A stretch of DNA of 64,000 nucleotides, taken from assembly GCF_000835495.1 (NCBI RefSeq), contig NW_015622541.1:5394001-5458000 (forward strand), read 5' to 3'. Made by a program: the position numbers and the translations under genes. Under the pieces are notes generated by a model, which was not told the DNA's origin, did no database searches, and worked only from the letters and a program-made list of their open reading frames with translations. Source of the DNA: Cladophialophora immunda. Lineage: Eukaryota; Ascomycota; Eurotiomycetes; Chaetothyriales; Herpotrichiellaceae. Shown piece by piece: positions 44,394 to 56,170 of this stretch (positions within the stretch are counted from its first letter, which is position 1; each line of letters opens with the position of its first letter).

Positions 44394-45738
44394 ATGGGCG
44401 CTGTAACTGCCTTTCTCGTAGCTCTGCTAGCTACTGCTGCGGTCGGGTAAGTCTTCCAAGGCCCATTGTCGTGTCCCATATGTATTGATGGCTCCCTTCA
44501 GCTCTCCTTTGAACAAACGGCAGTTCTCATATGGGTCGACTCCGGTTCGTGGTGTAAATATCGGTGGCTGGCTAGTCCTCGAACCCTGGATCACACCATC
44601 GATATTCCAACAATTCGGAGGCAGTGTGGTCGATGAGTATACATTGTGTCAACAAGCGCCAAATGCTGGCGACATTCTTCGCAGTCACTGGGACAGCTGG
44701 GTCTCTTTGGGCGACTTTCAGAAGATCGCAGCAAATGGCTTCAACTCAGTGCGGATCCCGATAGGATACTGGGCGTTTCAGAAGTATGAAGGTGATCCGT
44801 ACATCCAGGGAGCGGCGGACTACCTCGAGACAGCCATTGGCTGGGCTCGTCAGACTGGCCTCAAGGTTTGGATCGACCTTCATGGTGAGTAAGATCGTTT
44901 ATTCAAAGACCTGTGGGACGCCCAACTCATCTTTTCTGTAGGTGCGCCTCTCTCTCAAAACGGGCAGGATAATTCAGGCCAACGAACCTCTACGCCCGGC
45001 TGGACAACAGGCGATTCGATTGACGCAACGCTCAACGTCATCAGACAGATATCTCAGCAATATGCAAGTCCAGCGTATGCCGACGTCATATCAGGCATCG
45101 AACTCCTCAACGAACCTTTGATGAGCAATCTGCCCGGCGGACGGGGCGCCACGCAAGGCTACTACCAGTCAGGCTTCGGTGTCGTTCGACAGTCAGGCCA
45201 GGCACCGGTGATCATCCACGACGGATTCGTCGCTCCGTCTTCCTGGAACGGGGTATTGACGGGCCAGGGGAGTGCCGGGGCCATTGTCGATCACCATGAG
45301 TACCAAGTCTTCACCGACGACGGGGTGGCCATGACTCCCGAGCAGCACGTCGACTACGTCTACTCGCACGCCGGCTCGTGGGCGCAGGGCCAGGACAAGT
45401 TCGTCATCTGCGGCGAGTGGACGGCCGCCATGACTGACTGCGCGCCGGCCATCAACGGCTACGGCGTCGGGGCGCGCTACGACGGCACATACTCCCAGCG
45501 CAACTCGGACGGCAGCTACAGCAGCTCCGCCTACGTCGGCTCCTGCGCCAACATCAACTTCATCGACCAATGGAGCGACTACAACAAGACCACCACCACC
45601 AACTACATCAAAGCTCAGCTGGACCTCTACGAGAGCCAGATCCAGGGCTGGTTCTTCTGGAACTTCAAGACCGAGGCCGCCGCCGAGTGGGATCTCTTCA
45701 GGCTGATTGATTATGGCGTGTGGCCTGCGCTCAGCTGA
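44394..45738 (+). CDS. exgA: secreted exo-beta-1,3-glucanase, GH5 (subfamily 9)
   Basis: Cell-wall glucan 1,3-beta-glucosidase. Three exons: 44394..44446, 44502..44884 and 44942..45738; introns 55 bases (GTAAGT...TTCAG) and 57 bases (GTGAGT...TGTAG); 410 residues. A signal peptide covers residues 1-18 and is followed by a Kex2-type Lys-Arg at 23-24, so a short propeptide is likely. Motifs: RGVNIGGWLVLEPWITPSIF, FNSVRIPIGYWAF, WIDLHGAPLSQNGQDNSG, the acid/base Glu203 in LNEP, and the nucleophile Glu304 in CGEWTAAMTDC followed by the RYDGTY loop typical of Exg1. It ends near WFFWNFKTE...EWD. As in the GH31 gene, the last half is richer in GC than the first. Confidence 0.94.
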
Positions 45739-46212
45739 AGAGATTGTTGATACCTGGCCGGGCGGAAACGAGTTGTCCCATTGTCGACAATGTATCGACA
45801 AGACACCAAGAGAACCGACACACGAATCCAGCCTTGTTGTGACAATTTCCCGCTCCTCGACAAAACCAAAAAAAAGCCAACTTATTCTACGTTACACCCG
45901 TCGGCTACATGGCTCGATGCACACACACCCTTCCACATCATATTATACCCATATACACCCACCCCAGCCATGAGATAGACACCCTCTCGAATTCCTACGG
46001 CAATCCGCAAATTTTTACCATTACTCGTTGCCATCACGACCCACACGGCCAACACCACCGCTGGTACCGCTGGGTACCGCTGGCCCTGGCGGTTTCTGCT
46101 TTACCTACCCCATATCATATAATTAACGACGCAACGAATAAGATCTTGGGCTGTTTTTTTTTTTCATCCCCTTTAATGCATACCCATCTCCTCCCGGGAC
46201 GGTCGAAATGCG

Positions 46213-46245
46213 ATCCATCCATCCATCCCTCCATCCCTCCATCCT
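46213..46245. repeat. ATCC tetranucleotide microsatellite
   Basis: Tandem CATC/CCTC variants of a 4-base unit in noncoding DNA. Confidence 0.75.
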
Positions 46246-46519
46246 TGTACGTATGTCATACCCCGTGTAGGTAGGACAAAAGGGAGTGAGAGCTCGCTCG
46301 CTCTCGCTCGCTCCCTTCCTCATAACGAAAACAGGGGACGCGGGTTTCCGAGTGTGCTTGTCATGTGCCCTCGTACCTCAGGGAAGTCCGCAGATCACAG
46401 GGTAATGACCTCGGGAGGGAGAACCAACGGGAGATAATAAGAAAAGTGTATGAGCGGCGGGAAATGCACGGTGTTGCCGTGTCCGAAGTATCCGTGGTAT
46501 CTCACATATTAGACCATGG

Positions 46520-46555
46520 CACATCATATCACATCGCATCACATCACATCACACA
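46520..46555. repeat. ACATC pentanucleotide microsatellite
   Basis: Consecutive ACATC/ACATA-type units, slightly degenerate, in a 3' spacer. Confidence 0.75.
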
Positions 46556-46912
46556 CCGCGACGGACGATCCGGCTTCGTCTCGTGCCGTCTCATATTCCA
46601 TCATATCCTCGACGTCATAGTGAGAGTGGATAGAAACCTTGAAGAAAAGACGTCGGCACAATGTACCGAATATGGGTAGGAAAATGGATCTTGTAGAGAG
46701 TTTCGCTCTGCACCAAAGTGTCCTGGGTATTCTCATCTAATACCATGCATGCATGAACCTGCACGTTTTTACCGGCGCCAAACGACATTCTTCGGTGTCA
46801 TTGTGCACATTTTCCTTTCCTCGTAACCACAATCGCTAGGTAGATATCAAATGCCCAAGGCACCAGGCGAACTTCAGCATTCCACACCCGACTCCCGTCT
46901 TCATGGCTGTGT

Positions 46913-48484
46913 TCATTCAATAGCAAATCCCTCGCTCCGTGCCTTGATCACTTTTTCAAAGCTCACCTCCTCATCGAGCCCTCCCTCTAACAGTCTCACG
47001 CCCGTCACATCCACGTCCACAAACGGTTTGCTCATCTCGAAATTGACTGTCATGGGGAAGAATTCCGCGTCGTCGTCGGCCTGAGCCTCGAACTCGAAGC
47101 TCCCCGAGCTGTTCTCGGCGTCGATGACGCCAATGGTCCATTCTAATGAGTCACCTGTGACTTGATATACGGCATCGAAGGAGGAGACACTGGGTTCTGA
47201 TGAAGCGTAAGGGATGGTAAGGGTGACATCACGGAGGGTTGTTGACGCGGGGTTGGTGAGTTCGTACTCTATTGTGATGGTATAAGTGCCGTCGGAGGAG
47301 GACTTGTTCACCCACGCTGTCAACGTTAACGGCAGAATATCAGTGCTGTGGTCTGCGGGGGCGGTCGCGCGCCATCTTAAGACTCCGATACTGTTGTTGG
47401 GCGGAAACCGCTTGGAAGTATCCTTTAACTGGATGACTTTTTGGCTGGTGAAGAGATTCTTGTCCACGTTGGGGTGGGTGCGGAACTGGGCTTTCAGAGG
47501 CCCTTCGACAGCTTGGACGGAGAGGGCGAGCTTGGTCAAAGCAGAGTCGGTAATTTTCAATTGTAGATCCCCCTTGACCTCCATAGACTTCAGCGCACCT
47601 TCCCGCGAAATTTTGGCCGATAGCGTCTCTGTAATGGAGACGAGGATAGGGGTGGTAGGGGAGGCCAGCGTTGTGTCGTGAGTGCTCGCCGTAGGTAGGC
47701 CCCGGACAGGTAGTTCCGCTGAAGGCTCGGCTGCGGGCACCTCTTCTGTGCCTATTTCCTGCTGAACCTGCGCGAAGGCATTGGACGTCTTCGATTTCTT
47801 GCCCAGCTGCATACCCTTTGTGGAGCGTGAGGTGAACTTGCTGGAAATTTTGTTCTTTTCGGCTTCGTAGGTGTCGTAGGAGGTTTCCGGCCGGGTTGGG
47901 GGCGTGTAGACGGGCTGCTGAGGCATCTTGGGCGCAATGCCACGTCCGTACGCAGCAGAGCGCGCAGCCTCTTTCCGCTGAAGTTCGAGTTGTTTCGCCT
48001 TGCGCTTCCGCTCTTCTGACGCTTCCAACTCTTTATTGCGGGCGATAATCTCTTGAATTCTCTCTTCGTGGGATTCCATCTCGAGGAAGGTCTTGATTTG
48101 GCTCAGGGAGAGATTTTCCCTGTAGCCCATGGTGACGAGCTCGTCGAAGGCGGAGAGGAGTTCAAATGCATTGCGAAGGATTTCTCGCTCCTCGGCTTTC
48201 TTGCAGATGGATGTGACGACCTGGCCGAACAAGTGTAGACTGTCAATGTCCTGGAGGATATTCGACTGTTTGTTGGTGATGAGGACAAGGTAGAGTTCGT
48301 CGAGAGGCTGGTAGACAAAACGGACATTCTCCTGTTCGACGGTGGTGTGTTGGGTAGACGAGTCGGCGAGCTTGGGGAACGAGGCAAGGAGGGCCTCGAT
48401 GCGAGATTTAGGAATCTCCCTGAACGAGCGAGACAGTAGCGGCTTGCCGCCTCGCGTGCATATCGACGCAGCAAGAACAACCAT
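46913..48484 (-). CDS. RET2: coatomer subunit delta (COPI, RET2)
   Basis: Subunit of the COPI coat that carries vesicles from Golgi to ER. The N-terminal longin-like domain begins MVVLAASICTRGGKPLLSRS and includes VYQPLDELYLVLITNKQSNI and LSAFDELVTMGYRENLSLSQ. A charged linker follows (HEERIQEIIARNKELEASEE). The C-terminal mu-homology domain begins near residue 280 (ISREGALKSMEVKGDLQLKI) and ends GSFEFEAQADDDAEFFPMTV with a final SKPFVDVDV strand. Single exon, 523 residues, normal for fungi. Confidence 0.96.
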   Translation of the reverse strand: MVVLAASICTRGGKPLLSRSFREIPKSRIEALLASFPKLADSSTQHTTVEQENVRFVYQPLDELYLVLITNKQSNILQDIDSLHLFGQVVTSICKKAEEREILRNAFELLSAFDELVTMGYRENLSLSQIKTFLEMESHEERIQEIIARNKELEASEERKRKAKQLELQRKEAARSAAYGRGIAPKMPQQPVYTPPTRPETSYDTYEAEKNKISSKFTSRSTKGMQLGKKSKTSNAFAQVQQEIGTEEVPAAEPSAELPVRGLPTASTHDTTLASPTTPILVSITETLSAKISREGALKSMEVKGDLQLKITDSALTKLALSVQAVEGPLKAQFRTHPNVDKNLFTSQKVIQLKDTSKRFPPNNSIGVLRWRATAPADHSTDILPLTLTAWVNKSSSDGTYTITIEYELTNPASTTLRDVTLTIPYASSEPSVSSFDAVYQVTGDSLEWTIGVIDAENSSGSFEFEAQADDDAEFFPMTVNFEMSKPFVDVDVTGVRLLEGGLDEEVSFEKVIKARSEGFAIE

Positions 48485-49177
48485 GATGGAGGCGGGGATT
48501 ATGTTCGTTGGTGGATGGTGACCAGGAAACTTGGGGGGCAGTGAGGCCAGATGTGTATATCGCAGACGCCAAGCCTCGGACTGAGGAATCGACGCCGCCC
48601 GTATCGAGTGTCAATTGGTTCGGACACACAACAACAACCAGACACGAATTCAACAGTCCTATACTATACTGTTTTCCGTACAGCTGAGTTCGCCAATAGC
48701 TCCCCGTGGGTTACAGATTGGTATATCCGCCCTTCTGCCCCAATTCTGCATACCATCCCGCGGGAAGGTGCTCGTGGAGGGCTCTTTGACCCAATCTAGG
48801 ACGGCATCAGGGAAACACGTTGATAGTAGACACCGAAAGCGAAACCATACAATTCACAAAGTTTGGATCAGGATCTGAGGGGCGCAGAATAGATGTACTC
48901 CGAACAATACGGCAGATAGAAACGACAGTAACCCCCAGACGACCTTCAGGTACTCGGTACAGCGCGTGTCTCATTTCCTTGTACATGGTGTTTCCCTTCT
49001 CCGACTTGGAACTTTTTATCCTCTTGAGTACAACCAGCACATCTCTCCCAGTATCCGCTGTCGCCGACTGACATCCTCTTGGGTATATCTCGTATTTGGT
49101 CATACAACCTTGTGGACGGTCTTAGCTCATACCCAACAATACGTATCGAGGGGACCTTCCATGCTGCCCTAAAACGA
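48485..49177. other. RET2 promoter spacer
   Basis: About 690 bases upstream of RET2 on the minus strand. No motif or repeat of note. Confidence 0.45.
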
Positions 49178-49621
49178 CTATTCGTAACGAGGTGGCGGTG
49201 CATTGTAGGAGCTAGCGATGCTCTCGGGTCGCTGAAGCCCTGCAACGGCGTCAGAGTCACTGTCCCAACGCGTGACCGGAGCCCTTTCGTCGTTGCCCAA
49301 CAGAGTTTGGTTCTGATCTGGGGTCGCCTCGTATCCGGTGCTGTTGTAGTACGGGTGTTCTTTATGTCTCGGCGGATCGAATGTAGAAGCATCGGTACGG
49401 GCGGGGTCTTCTTCAGAGGGAACTTCCCCATCGATATTCGCCTCATCTTTGGCGCCCCGTGCACGCCTCCGTGCCATCATGCGGAGTACCATTGCGAGGA
49501 TGCCGCAGAAAAGGCTAATGCTGCTGAGGACGATGATGACTATTAACCAGGGTTTACTCTTCTTGGGGTCATTGGTGTTGTTTACGACCACGATTCGGGT
49601 TTTTCTTGCTTCCAGAAGCAT
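49178..49621 (-). CDS. small single-pass membrane protein of unknown function
   Basis: 147 residues from the ATG at 49621 (MLLEARKTRIVVV). A transmembrane helix is at about residues 26-48 (PWLIVIIVLSSISLFCGILA), followed by the basic stop-transfer run RMMARRRARG, so the C-terminal 95 residues should face the cytosol. That tail is acidic and Ser/Pro/Tyr-rich and ends SIASSYNAPPPRYE, with a PPPRY motif that could bind a WW domain (for example an Rsp5-type ligase). The frame stays open upstream without an ATG for about 45 codons, so an upstream coding exon with a signal peptide cannot be excluded. The family is not recognised. Confidence 0.55.
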   Translation of the reverse strand: MLLEARKTRIVVVNNTNDPKKSKPWLIVIIVLSSISLFCGILAMVLRMMARRRARGAKDEANIDGEVPSEEDPARTDASTFDPPRHKEHPYYNSTGYEATPDQNQTLLGNDERAPVTRWDSDSDAVAGLQRPESIASSYNAPPPRYE

Positions 49622-51533
49622 TGCGTTGCGTGAAGTTGGACCTTGACGTGAATTGGACCAGAACCTTGGCTTGAATGCAACAGCAGGAGAGCTATACTCT
49701 GCGGTAGCGTGACCGGTGGTTTGGTCGTCGTATATCCGGACTTCTAGTGATTGCAACAAATGCAGGCGCTTTGGCTTGAGGCAAGCAAGGAATTGAAATG
49801 CCTCGTGGCTAGTAGATTTGGTTAAGTTGTGTGCGGCGACCAGTCAGCAGTTGAAAGCAAAGACGGAAGGTCGAGAAAGAGAGATTGAGAGCAAAAGGAA
49901 GACAAGGAAATGCAGACAAGCAACTAAGCAGGGAATGGGCCAGGGAAAAGAGACGCGGGACTTGTAGCAGAAAGCAAAGACTGGACGTCCGATGCTATCA
50001 TGGCGGAGCTGAAAAGACCACCTGCAACTCCGAAGGCGTAGGGGGATTCTAGAGGAGCCTTTCTTTGCAATAATACGAGACGTGGTCGAGCTGAACCACG
50101 GGCCAAGATAGGGGACCACTGTCGAGAGCAGTACACAAGAAGGGCAGATCCAAAGTCCGCAGGAATTGCCAGCCATGATTTTGGGGGCTAGTGCATCTCG
50201 TGGTAGGGCGTTCGCCGGATGAATACGATTGGCTGCACGTGGCGGGCCCGATAGTCACATGACTGTCAATGCATCTGTGTGGCGGTCTCCTTCTCAGCAC
50301 AGTCTTCGGTGAGCCGTTGGAAAGTGGCTTCGCCGTCCTGTAGCATATTGGCGGCAGCACTGATTTTTCGTGGTAGAAAGACTTTAATTGTATCTCCTGC
50401 GGCCAGAGTGACAGCCCACGAGCTGCGCAGGACATTCATACCGGAGCGAGATTATACCAGATCCGGAATATGGGGGGAGCAGCAGGTGGCATTACGGCCA
50501 ATCAGCATAAAGAGCTGGCTTTGTCATCCACGGATCGACTTCACCGCAATCCACCGAATCCTAAACCAAATCCTAAGAATCCTGTTCTCCTCGTAATCTC
50601 GCCTGGACGCCAGACCACGTAGTACATACGGATTCGGGAGGTGCGGCTGAGGCGAGCAAAGTAGCCGTCCGGAAAAGGGTGGTGTGGGTTGGGCAGTGTG
50701 GTCAGCTCCGGGATTCTCACACCATGTGCCCTATCGAATCGCGAAGCCAAGAGGTCGAGAAGTCGAGAATTTCCTGATCCCGACGAGGTAGTTAGTCAAG
50801 CCTCGCATGGCGGATTGTCTTGGTATCTTGGGAGCTTCTGGCCAAGACCAAGGTTAAGCGAAGGGCCAGCGGGAAGGGTTGGAAGCTTGGCAAGTCTTCT
50901 GTTCGAAAGTAAGAGCGTGGCCTATGCTGTCGACCTTGCATGCCAATAATCAGTAGTGGTTAATGCTTGCAGCCAGAAGATGCCCTCAAATGCATTGCAA
51001 TACAAAACAAACGGCTGCACAACCGACCTCAAGCGGAATCATATTGGTATCCAGAGCTGAATTTCCCTCTCAGGTTTCATCCTCCATTAAGTTCTCCTTC
51101 ATAGCCGAGGCGGAATGGAGGAGAACAGGCAGCGTCCAATGGGAAAATGGCAAGTTGAACACAAGAAAAGGCTAAGAAGACCTTGTGTGAAGCCTTAGCA
51201 GCTGAAGGGTGCGCCCACTAGGCTTTTCGCTTCGTCGCTAGGATGTTGAGCTGAGTGAGCGCAGAGGCCCAACACCGCAAAGACAGATCGAGAAGCGACC
51301 TGCGATCAGTAAAGTGGCCCGATAAATCCCCTGCTGAACGCCCATAAGCTCCTGATAAGGTCATTCGGGAACTGCATAGTAGTTATTGCTGGTTGATTTG
51401 AGATGCTACGAAGTCACATGAAACAAGACCAAACATACCCAAAGCCTCTCCCAATCCGAAGTTCTAGCCTCCTCGAATGTCCAGAAGGTAAACTCCATAG
51501 GTTAGCCTCGCTCAAGCCCGAACCTCTTCAACC
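49622..51533. other. 1.9 kb spacer
   Basis: The spacer lies between the 3' end of the HET gene and the small membrane protein gene. 49780-50000 on the minus strand is pyrimidine-rich and looks like a 5' leader of the membrane protein gene. No supported gene; open frames are under about 130 codons and lack motifs. Confidence 0.4.
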
Positions 51534-54500
51534 TTACTTCTCAACCTGAGGCTTCAACGAAACGCCATAGCCTTCGAGCCATTTTCCAACCAGCCGGAGA
51601 TGGTACCGCTCGTAGCCAGACCGAATAGCCACAGAGAGGATGATGCTCCCAACAAACCAGCCGCCTATGCTGCTGCCGATGCCGATGGAAACAACCATTG
51701 CGTCACAATCGTGGATGCAGGCTCCTATTATGCAGACCATTGAAATTGCGAGTACCATCGTCATCGTGTAAGTGGCCATCATGACGGCTATGGCACCTGG
51801 GCGTCGAAAGATCGGAGTAGATACACCCCGCGCGTCAAGTTTAGGGCCATTGAGCCCACCTGTAAAGTCAGCGTTTGGTCCATCGTCTCAACTGAACGCC
51901 CAAAAGATTTTTGCAGATGCTCACGACACCGTTAACACTAACAAGGAATAGGCGTCCAGGCACGGTCCCAGAGTTGACCATGTTTGTCAGTTGCACGAGA
52001 AACACAGGCCAGACTTACCACATCGGAGATAGAACCTTGGCCTCTCGTGCCCGATATCCCGAGCTTCAATCGCAGATCCGCCGATGCTACCGTCGTCATT
52101 GGCTAAGTGTAAAGTTGAATGAGCAGCCTGCCATTGTCTTACTGTCCACGCAGTAATAGGACAGACAAATTGAACGCACTGTCTGCCATCCGACTTCTCT
52201 ATCACAGCCAGTCGTGCTCCACGGCCAGCGTAGCCGCCGAGTTCAGCAGATCCCGTGGATTTGTCGATCAGATATAATGTGCCCCTCTGTTCCTCAACTT
52301 TGCATTTCGCGCGGGTATAATATTCGAGTCGCTCATCGTGCGACACCTGGACTTGATGGATTTCGCTATCCTCCGTCTGGCGCCTAGGAGCAAGCCGATA
52401 ATGGGGCAAGTGGTGTTCGATAATATATCCTTCCCTCAACTCGTCATCGCTTTCGCGAATTTCGAGAATTTGCAGGTACGGGAATTGAAAACGCCCGTAT
52501 GGTACTGCTTGTTCAACGCTCAAGAGCTGCAGTCTTGGTCCTCCATCAATATTCAAGAAAAGCCACCCGTTCTCCAATAAATTCATGGTAGCCCCCGGAG
52601 AGAGCTCGTCGCCTTCAATTCGTGAAGGTATCCATGAATGTTCGGGATTTAGTTCAGCGAAGCTTACATCCCCGTAGATGGACAACTTCGTGTTAAAGAG
52701 CAAGGCCAGAGGAAGTTTCCCGCATCCCCTGAGAATTGCAGGCAGTCCCCGTGTTTCCACCTTGCTTCTCGAAAAGCCACTCGTATCGAAGTCGAGCATG
52801 TTTGCCGCAATATGCAGAGGATCCTCACGGCATGCGGCGCTCCTGCGGATGAGAATATTGTGAACATGGATCAAAATGTCCGATTTCGAAGCTTCGGACT
52901 CGGTCATGTCAGCCTTTTGACTTCCCGCGCGTTTCACTATCTTGTGAATGTCTCCCAACGAGGATGCATGGATTGTCTTGAGAGGTATCCAAAACGCGCT
53001 CTTCGGTGAAGTCGGCAGCTTTTCCCCCATGAGTATACGATCGAGCCATGATATCAACTCCGAGAGGATCCCCAGTTGACCTCGCACAGTCGATTGCTGC
53101 AACTGCCGGTCGAAAACGTGTCTGGGAGACCACCCCGATTTCTGTGTGGACGTCATTTCTGGCAGTGCCGCCGGGCTTTGTTTATTTATCTTGAAACGGA
53201 CGTCTCTAGCTGAAGCCCCCTCTTGAAACGTCCAGACGCGTTGTGCCCATTTCGAAAACAGTATACGCACTGATAACCCATCTTCGGTGAATTTGGATAA
53301 CTGTTCGATGCCACGGTCAATGACAAGGACTTGGTCAGCGGCTTGAAATATGGGGGTGATATGCCTGATCGCTTTTTCACGCAGGTGACCGTTCTTCTCA
53401 CTACCGTTGCTGGGATGGTTCCTTGGAATACAGAGGGTGTCGAGCCAGAAATAAAGCCTCCGGAACCCGCTCTTCTGTTTGACAACCTGCACGGAGCAAA
53501 TTCTCTCCACAGGATGCAACGCATTTCGTTTCTCGTCTTCTAGCTTTTGGAGTTCCTCTTTGATGCGTTTCAGTTGACATCTCCATATTTGGTTTCTGCT
53601 TTGGTTGCCCATTCCGTCACTCCAGACATGTGAGATCGCGGTGAAATTTTGTGTGCCTATGTATGGTTCAACATCGACGTTGAGATCGCCATCCTCGGTA
53701 GAGAGGTCAATGTAGCAAATCGGCATTTTGCTATCCGCAACCATGTCACAGAGCTTCTTGTGGAAGTCTTGATATTTGACTGGAACTGGGCAGTCTGTTT
53801 GATCTGGACATTCTGGTGCGTGTGCTGGCTCATATAAAGTCTGTTCCTTGGGCCCAAGATCATATGCTTCGCATCTCAGAGCAGATTGACAACTTACGTG
53901 GTCAACTCCGGCTTGTTGAATTCGAATGCGACAAAGGTAATACGCGGTCGAGTAGTCGTAATTTTGCAGAATTCGGTTGACGACAACAGGACACCATCCA
54001 TTCCTCCTAAACCATGAGAGAAGAAGTTTCCCCGACAAACTACATGGTACCGAGCTCCCTGGCAAAAGCGGGCGAAAAAGCCTCAATTGCCTTTCGTCAT
54101 CCCCATTAGGCCATGCGTGGTGGGCGTTGTGTGCAAGTTTGAGGCTCTTGGAGAACCAAGGTTCGTGGCGGCGGCTGAGTAGACCTGGTTTGGGGGGCGC
54201 GATCCGGTGAGCTGTTACAATAGAAGCGATATATTCCATGACCAACTTCCCGCACAGTAAAAGCGCTCCCAACGTGTGGTCCTCAGTGCATGTGTTTTCA
54301 GCCGTCGGCATTTCCGAATCCAATTTATTGATCTGCAACGCAGCGAATCTGAGCCTGTTTTCAATAACGTCCACCTCGTGGAGGTCATTGTGCCAAATTT
54401 GGAGTTTCCTCCGGAAATCACATCCTCCGAGCGAGTTGCTGCAGTCTAGAATCTCTTCCCTTTTTCTGATACCGAACGTTGAAGAGAGGAGGCCGTACAA

Positions 54501-54782
54501 TAGCCACTGCTGAGCAAGCCGCCGTTTCTGGTTTAAAGTAGCATTCCCGAGTCGCTCAAAGCCGTTCGCTGTGAGGTGTTGATATTCTTTGAACACCAGG
54601 GATGGATCCTCGAATTGATCTGCCGTCCACGCAGCATGCTCAATGTTCTCAAAAGTGACCTCGAATGGAAAATCCCTCCGGCTCTCGTTCTTCTCTGGTG
54701 AAGGTAGCAGATTATCCAGCAAACCGGGTGGGTATTGATACGGATGATGGGCGGGCTCTCCATAATCGATCTGTCTTGACAT
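51534..54782 (-). CDS. HET-domain protein with C-terminal membrane helices
   Basis: Two exons: 54782..52019 and 51859..51534, with a 159-base intron (GTAAGT...TTTACAG) that splices RPRFYLRCG to GLNGPKLDARG in frame; 1029 residues. The HET (heterokaryon incompatibility) domain at about 380-525 shows FTAISHVWSDG, FWLDTLCIPRN, AIRHITPIFQAADQVLVIDR and QRVWTFQEG. The second exon encodes two hydrophobic helices (AVMMATYTMTMVLAISMV and VSIGIGSSIGGWFVGSIIL) and a short tail, so the protein may sit in a membrane. HET proteins often trigger cell death on non-self fusion; here that role is inference from the domain. If the intron is not used, the protein ends after 931 residues without helices. Confidence 0.78.
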
Positions 54783-56170
54783 TGTACTGAGACTGTTATG
54801 TTAGCGGCAAAGAAGGCAGTAATGCCTCGGAATCTGCTTTCTCTTGATGCTAGGGTAGCTAGCTTGATACTACCTCTCGCGGGGTGCTCATGTTGGAAAT
54901 TTGAAGGGTTGCTTGATTTAGTATACGCGTGGACAAGAAGCAGATTGCTGACAGTAGGGCACAGATGTTGGATCATGGTCCTGGACGGGGGAAAGGAATC
55001 CAGAAAAGGGAAAGCCATGATTGTTGCCTCTGCTATTTTTCCATCGCCTTGGGCAATGAATCAAAGAAAAGAGATCGGTCTGTCCAACGTATTTGCAGAT
55101 TCAAAAATTGAGCGATATTGCACTGTAAAGAGTGATCATGCGGCCATTGGACATGGTTGAGAAATGCTTTGGAATGGTACGAGAGTCGGCCAATTGCAGG
55201 ATTCGACGGTAGAGGACACTCGGCACTAGATTTGATAAAGGGAAAATTGCTCTCGAAGGGTTGACCAGTACACGATCAAGGAAGAAGAGGCGTCCAAGTA
55301 TCGGCTTGAAGGCATTGAGAAGGCCCTTGCCGTTGCCCATCTCTTGATCTGGATGTGAATAGCACAGCAGAGAAAGAAGATTCGAGGCTCCCAGCTGTAT
55401 AGCTCGAGGTGTTTGGACGGGAAGCGTCGGCCCCAGACCAATTGACAACTTCGAAACACTGGTTGAGGCATTGGAGATGGGTACATGGCCGCCGTTAAAG
55501 AATACTGCTGGTAAGTAGCCAAAGTGTTGGTTCATGTGATCAAAAGGACAGGTCCAGCAGAGCCAATACGCTGGTATTGACGCCCCGGTTCGGGCAAAGT
55601 CATGCTTTTCGACTTGCTGGAGGTTTCGGCCTGCTCAGGCGACTTGCAGCCATAGCCACACCTGAGCTTCATACAAGCTGGTGATTACCAATGATCATCT
55701 CTGCGGAGCCTTGCGTACCTCATATCTACTCGCAGCTGCTGCAAACAAGTCATCGCAAGGCGGTACACTGCCACCATCTGTTGCGCATGTGATCTTGCAG
55801 GCAACATCTTGCTCGCCAAAGGATGGAAGAAATATCCACAGCATAGTAGTGAGAGCAGGCAAGCTTGAAATACCGAGTATAGAATTCTGCAAAAGTACAG
55901 AACTCAGTGGGCAACTTGAGATGCACGACGATGGAAAGTTCCGTGCGCAGGGCGATTTGCTGTTAAATCTCATTCCCCGCAGTTTGTCTTGGCAAACGCG
56001 TGTCGCGAATCTCCCAGCGCGTCTCCAGTAGCGCGTCTCGGCTATCAAATTGGCAATGACCACACTGCGGCCTCACCGCCCCCAGCTTCTCGCTATTTCG
56101 ACCCGCGAAGTCAAACTGTCATTTACTTTTACCTACCAGAGTGTCTTCTGTAAGCCTTGCTATCAGAGAT
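54783..56170. other. divergent spacer between HET gene and 1430-residue gene
   Basis: Head-to-head spacer of 1.4 kb. It holds one open frame of 144 codons on the minus strand (55535..55101), listed separately as doubtful. No repeat or RNA gene seen. Confidence 0.45.
55101..55535 (-). CDS. doubtful open reading frame, 144 codons
   Basis: An ATG-initiated frame (MNQHFGYLPAVFFNGGHVPI) of 144 codons, rich in Leu, Ile and Ser, with no recognised domain. It lies in a promoter region and the opposite strand is closed by stops. The longer-than-random frame is the only support. Confidence 0.15.
   Translation of the reverse strand: MNQHFGYLPAVFFNGGHVPISNASTSVSKLSIGLGPTLPVQTPRAIQLGASNLLSLLCYSHPDQEMGNGKGLLNAFKPILGRLFFLDRVLVNPSRAIFPLSNLVPSVLYRRILQLADSRTIPKHFSTMSNGRMITLYSAISLNF

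Larger units (their letters stand above)
45739..46912. other. convergent 3' spacer rich in simple repeats
   Basis: The spacer lies between the 3' ends of the exo-glucanase gene and coatomer delta. It contains an ATCC tract at 46213-46245, GCTC-type repeats at about 46290-46315, an ACATC pentanucleotide tract at 46520-46555 and a T10 run near 46156. I see no coding evidence. Confidence 0.55.
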
